5,881 nt of DNA from an uncultured Collinsella sp. (GTDB lineage: Bacteria > Actinomycetota > Coriobacteriia > Coriobacteriales > Coriobacteriaceae). Below are positions 5,803 to 5,881 of this stretch, in pieces. A program made the position numbers and the translations under genes. The notes under the pieces were generated by a model. It searched no databases. It was not told the origin of the DNA and saw only the letters and a list, made by a program, of their open reading frames with translations. Numbering within the stretch: position 1 is the stretch's first letter; the number at the start of each line of letters is the position of its first letter. The DNA is taken from NCBI GenBank assembly GCA_902488525.1, contig CABTWP010000074.1, positions 1-5,881 on the forward strand. The letters are read 5' to 3'.

Positions 5803-5850
5803 TCAGCCGAACACATTGAGCAAATAGGCCATTCCCGCACTTAGCTGAAC

Positions 5851-5881
5851 GCCCCCGCGGCCCCTCCTGGGGTCCGGGGGC
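5851..5881. repeat. GC-rich hairpin at the window's right end
   Basis: GCCCCCG (5851-5857) pairs with CGGGGGC (5875-5881), and CCCC (5861-5864) with GGGG (5869-5872) around TCCT, giving a very stable near-continuous stem. It resembles a terminator stem, but the window ends before any T-run. It lies where the 5' part of the KAP gene should be and is far richer in G+C than that gene, so it may mark a junction or a contig-edge artefact. Confidence 0.5.

Larger units (their letters stand above)
4606..5850 (-). pseudogene. KAP-family P-loop NTPase gene disrupted by an internal inversion
   Basis: This gene would encode a KAP P-loop NTPase, a family that includes phage-exclusion PifA; bacterial members are often accessory genes. 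With the block 5144-5355 flipped, the frame runs unbroken from TTG 5772 to TAG 4606-4608 (388 residues). It contains PIYFNAWEND (34-43), Walker B FIDELDRC (134-141), then RPEFAMQLLEQTKSLF, VVYSTDRTQLA, GVYGQNYDCRRYLQRF and SLRDFNRFIDKL (237-248), in the order expected for the family. As found, the minus frame runs from Walker B into a stop at 5314-5316. A second lesion lies upstream: MAYLLNVFG (from ATG 5832) is followed by TGA at 5805-5803 and DRKST, where a Walker A GxxGxGKST should be. The 5' end is cut by the window. No clear membrane segment is seen. Codon use and G+C differ from the operon, suggesting transfer. Family call firm; function inferred. Confidence 0.85.

Noticed and set aside
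5797..5808. AGATCGGAA on the minus strand as sequencing-adapter contamination at the Walker A lesion
   Set aside because: Only 9 bases match the common adapter start and the next bases continue the KAP gene (AAATCAACC), so chance is more likely.
1..5881. CRISPR array, tRNA, rRNA, transposase or recombinase gene
   Set aside because: No regularly spaced repeats, no cloverleaf-like sequence and no transposase or invertase motifs were seen on either strand.

Overview
The window looks like a piece of a high-GC Gram-positive gut actinobacterium, most likely a Coriobacteriia member such as Collinsella. This rests on three things: strongly G/C-ending codons in the left part, a fused RmlC-RmlD protein of the kind I associate with Coriobacteriia and Bifidobacterium, and the gene order. 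The genus is inferred from remembered resemblance, not from a search.

Positions 1-4250 hold the end of a surface-polysaccharide precursor operon, all on the + strand. It contains the 3' end of rmlB (dTDP-glucose 4,6-dehydratase), a fused rmlC-rmlD (3,5-epimerase plus reductase, completing dTDP-L-rhamnose), a UDP-glucuronate 4-epimerase-type SDR, and ugd (UDP-glucose 6-dehydrogenase). Together they would supply dTDP-L-rhamnose, UDP-glucuronate and probably UDP-galacturonate for a capsule or cell-wall glycan. A modest hairpin plus T-run lies between the epimerase and ugd. A perfect 16-bp hairpin plus T-rich tail closes the operon after ugd.

Positions 4250-4605 are a poorly coding spacer with one doubtful small ORF, a possible weak second terminator and short repeats. 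Base composition then falls from about 70% G+C in a sampled operon line (2041-2100) to about 50% (4861-4920), suggesting acquired DNA.

Positions 4606-5850, minus strand, hold a broken KAP-family P-loop NTPase gene. The family includes the phage-exclusion protein PifA. The main discovery is that a 212-bp block inside this gene (5144-5355) is inverted. The N-terminal part, up to the Walker B motif FIDELDRC, and the C-terminal part read on the minus strand. The piece between them (RCRPEFAMQLLEQ through to LPRINPNRHL) reads on the plus strand. A 7-bp inverted repeat, AGGTGTC/GACACCT, lies exactly at the two breakpoints. Flipping the block on paper restores one continuous frame across both joins. 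The gene is therefore in an 'OFF' configuration, by an intragenic DNA switch, a one-off inversion or a chimera. It also has a TGA and missing glycines at the Walker A position, so flipping alone would not repair it as read here.

Both window ends (about 1-92 and 5846-5881) are GC-rich, palindromic and unlike the genes they adjoin, so they may be unreliable contig edges.
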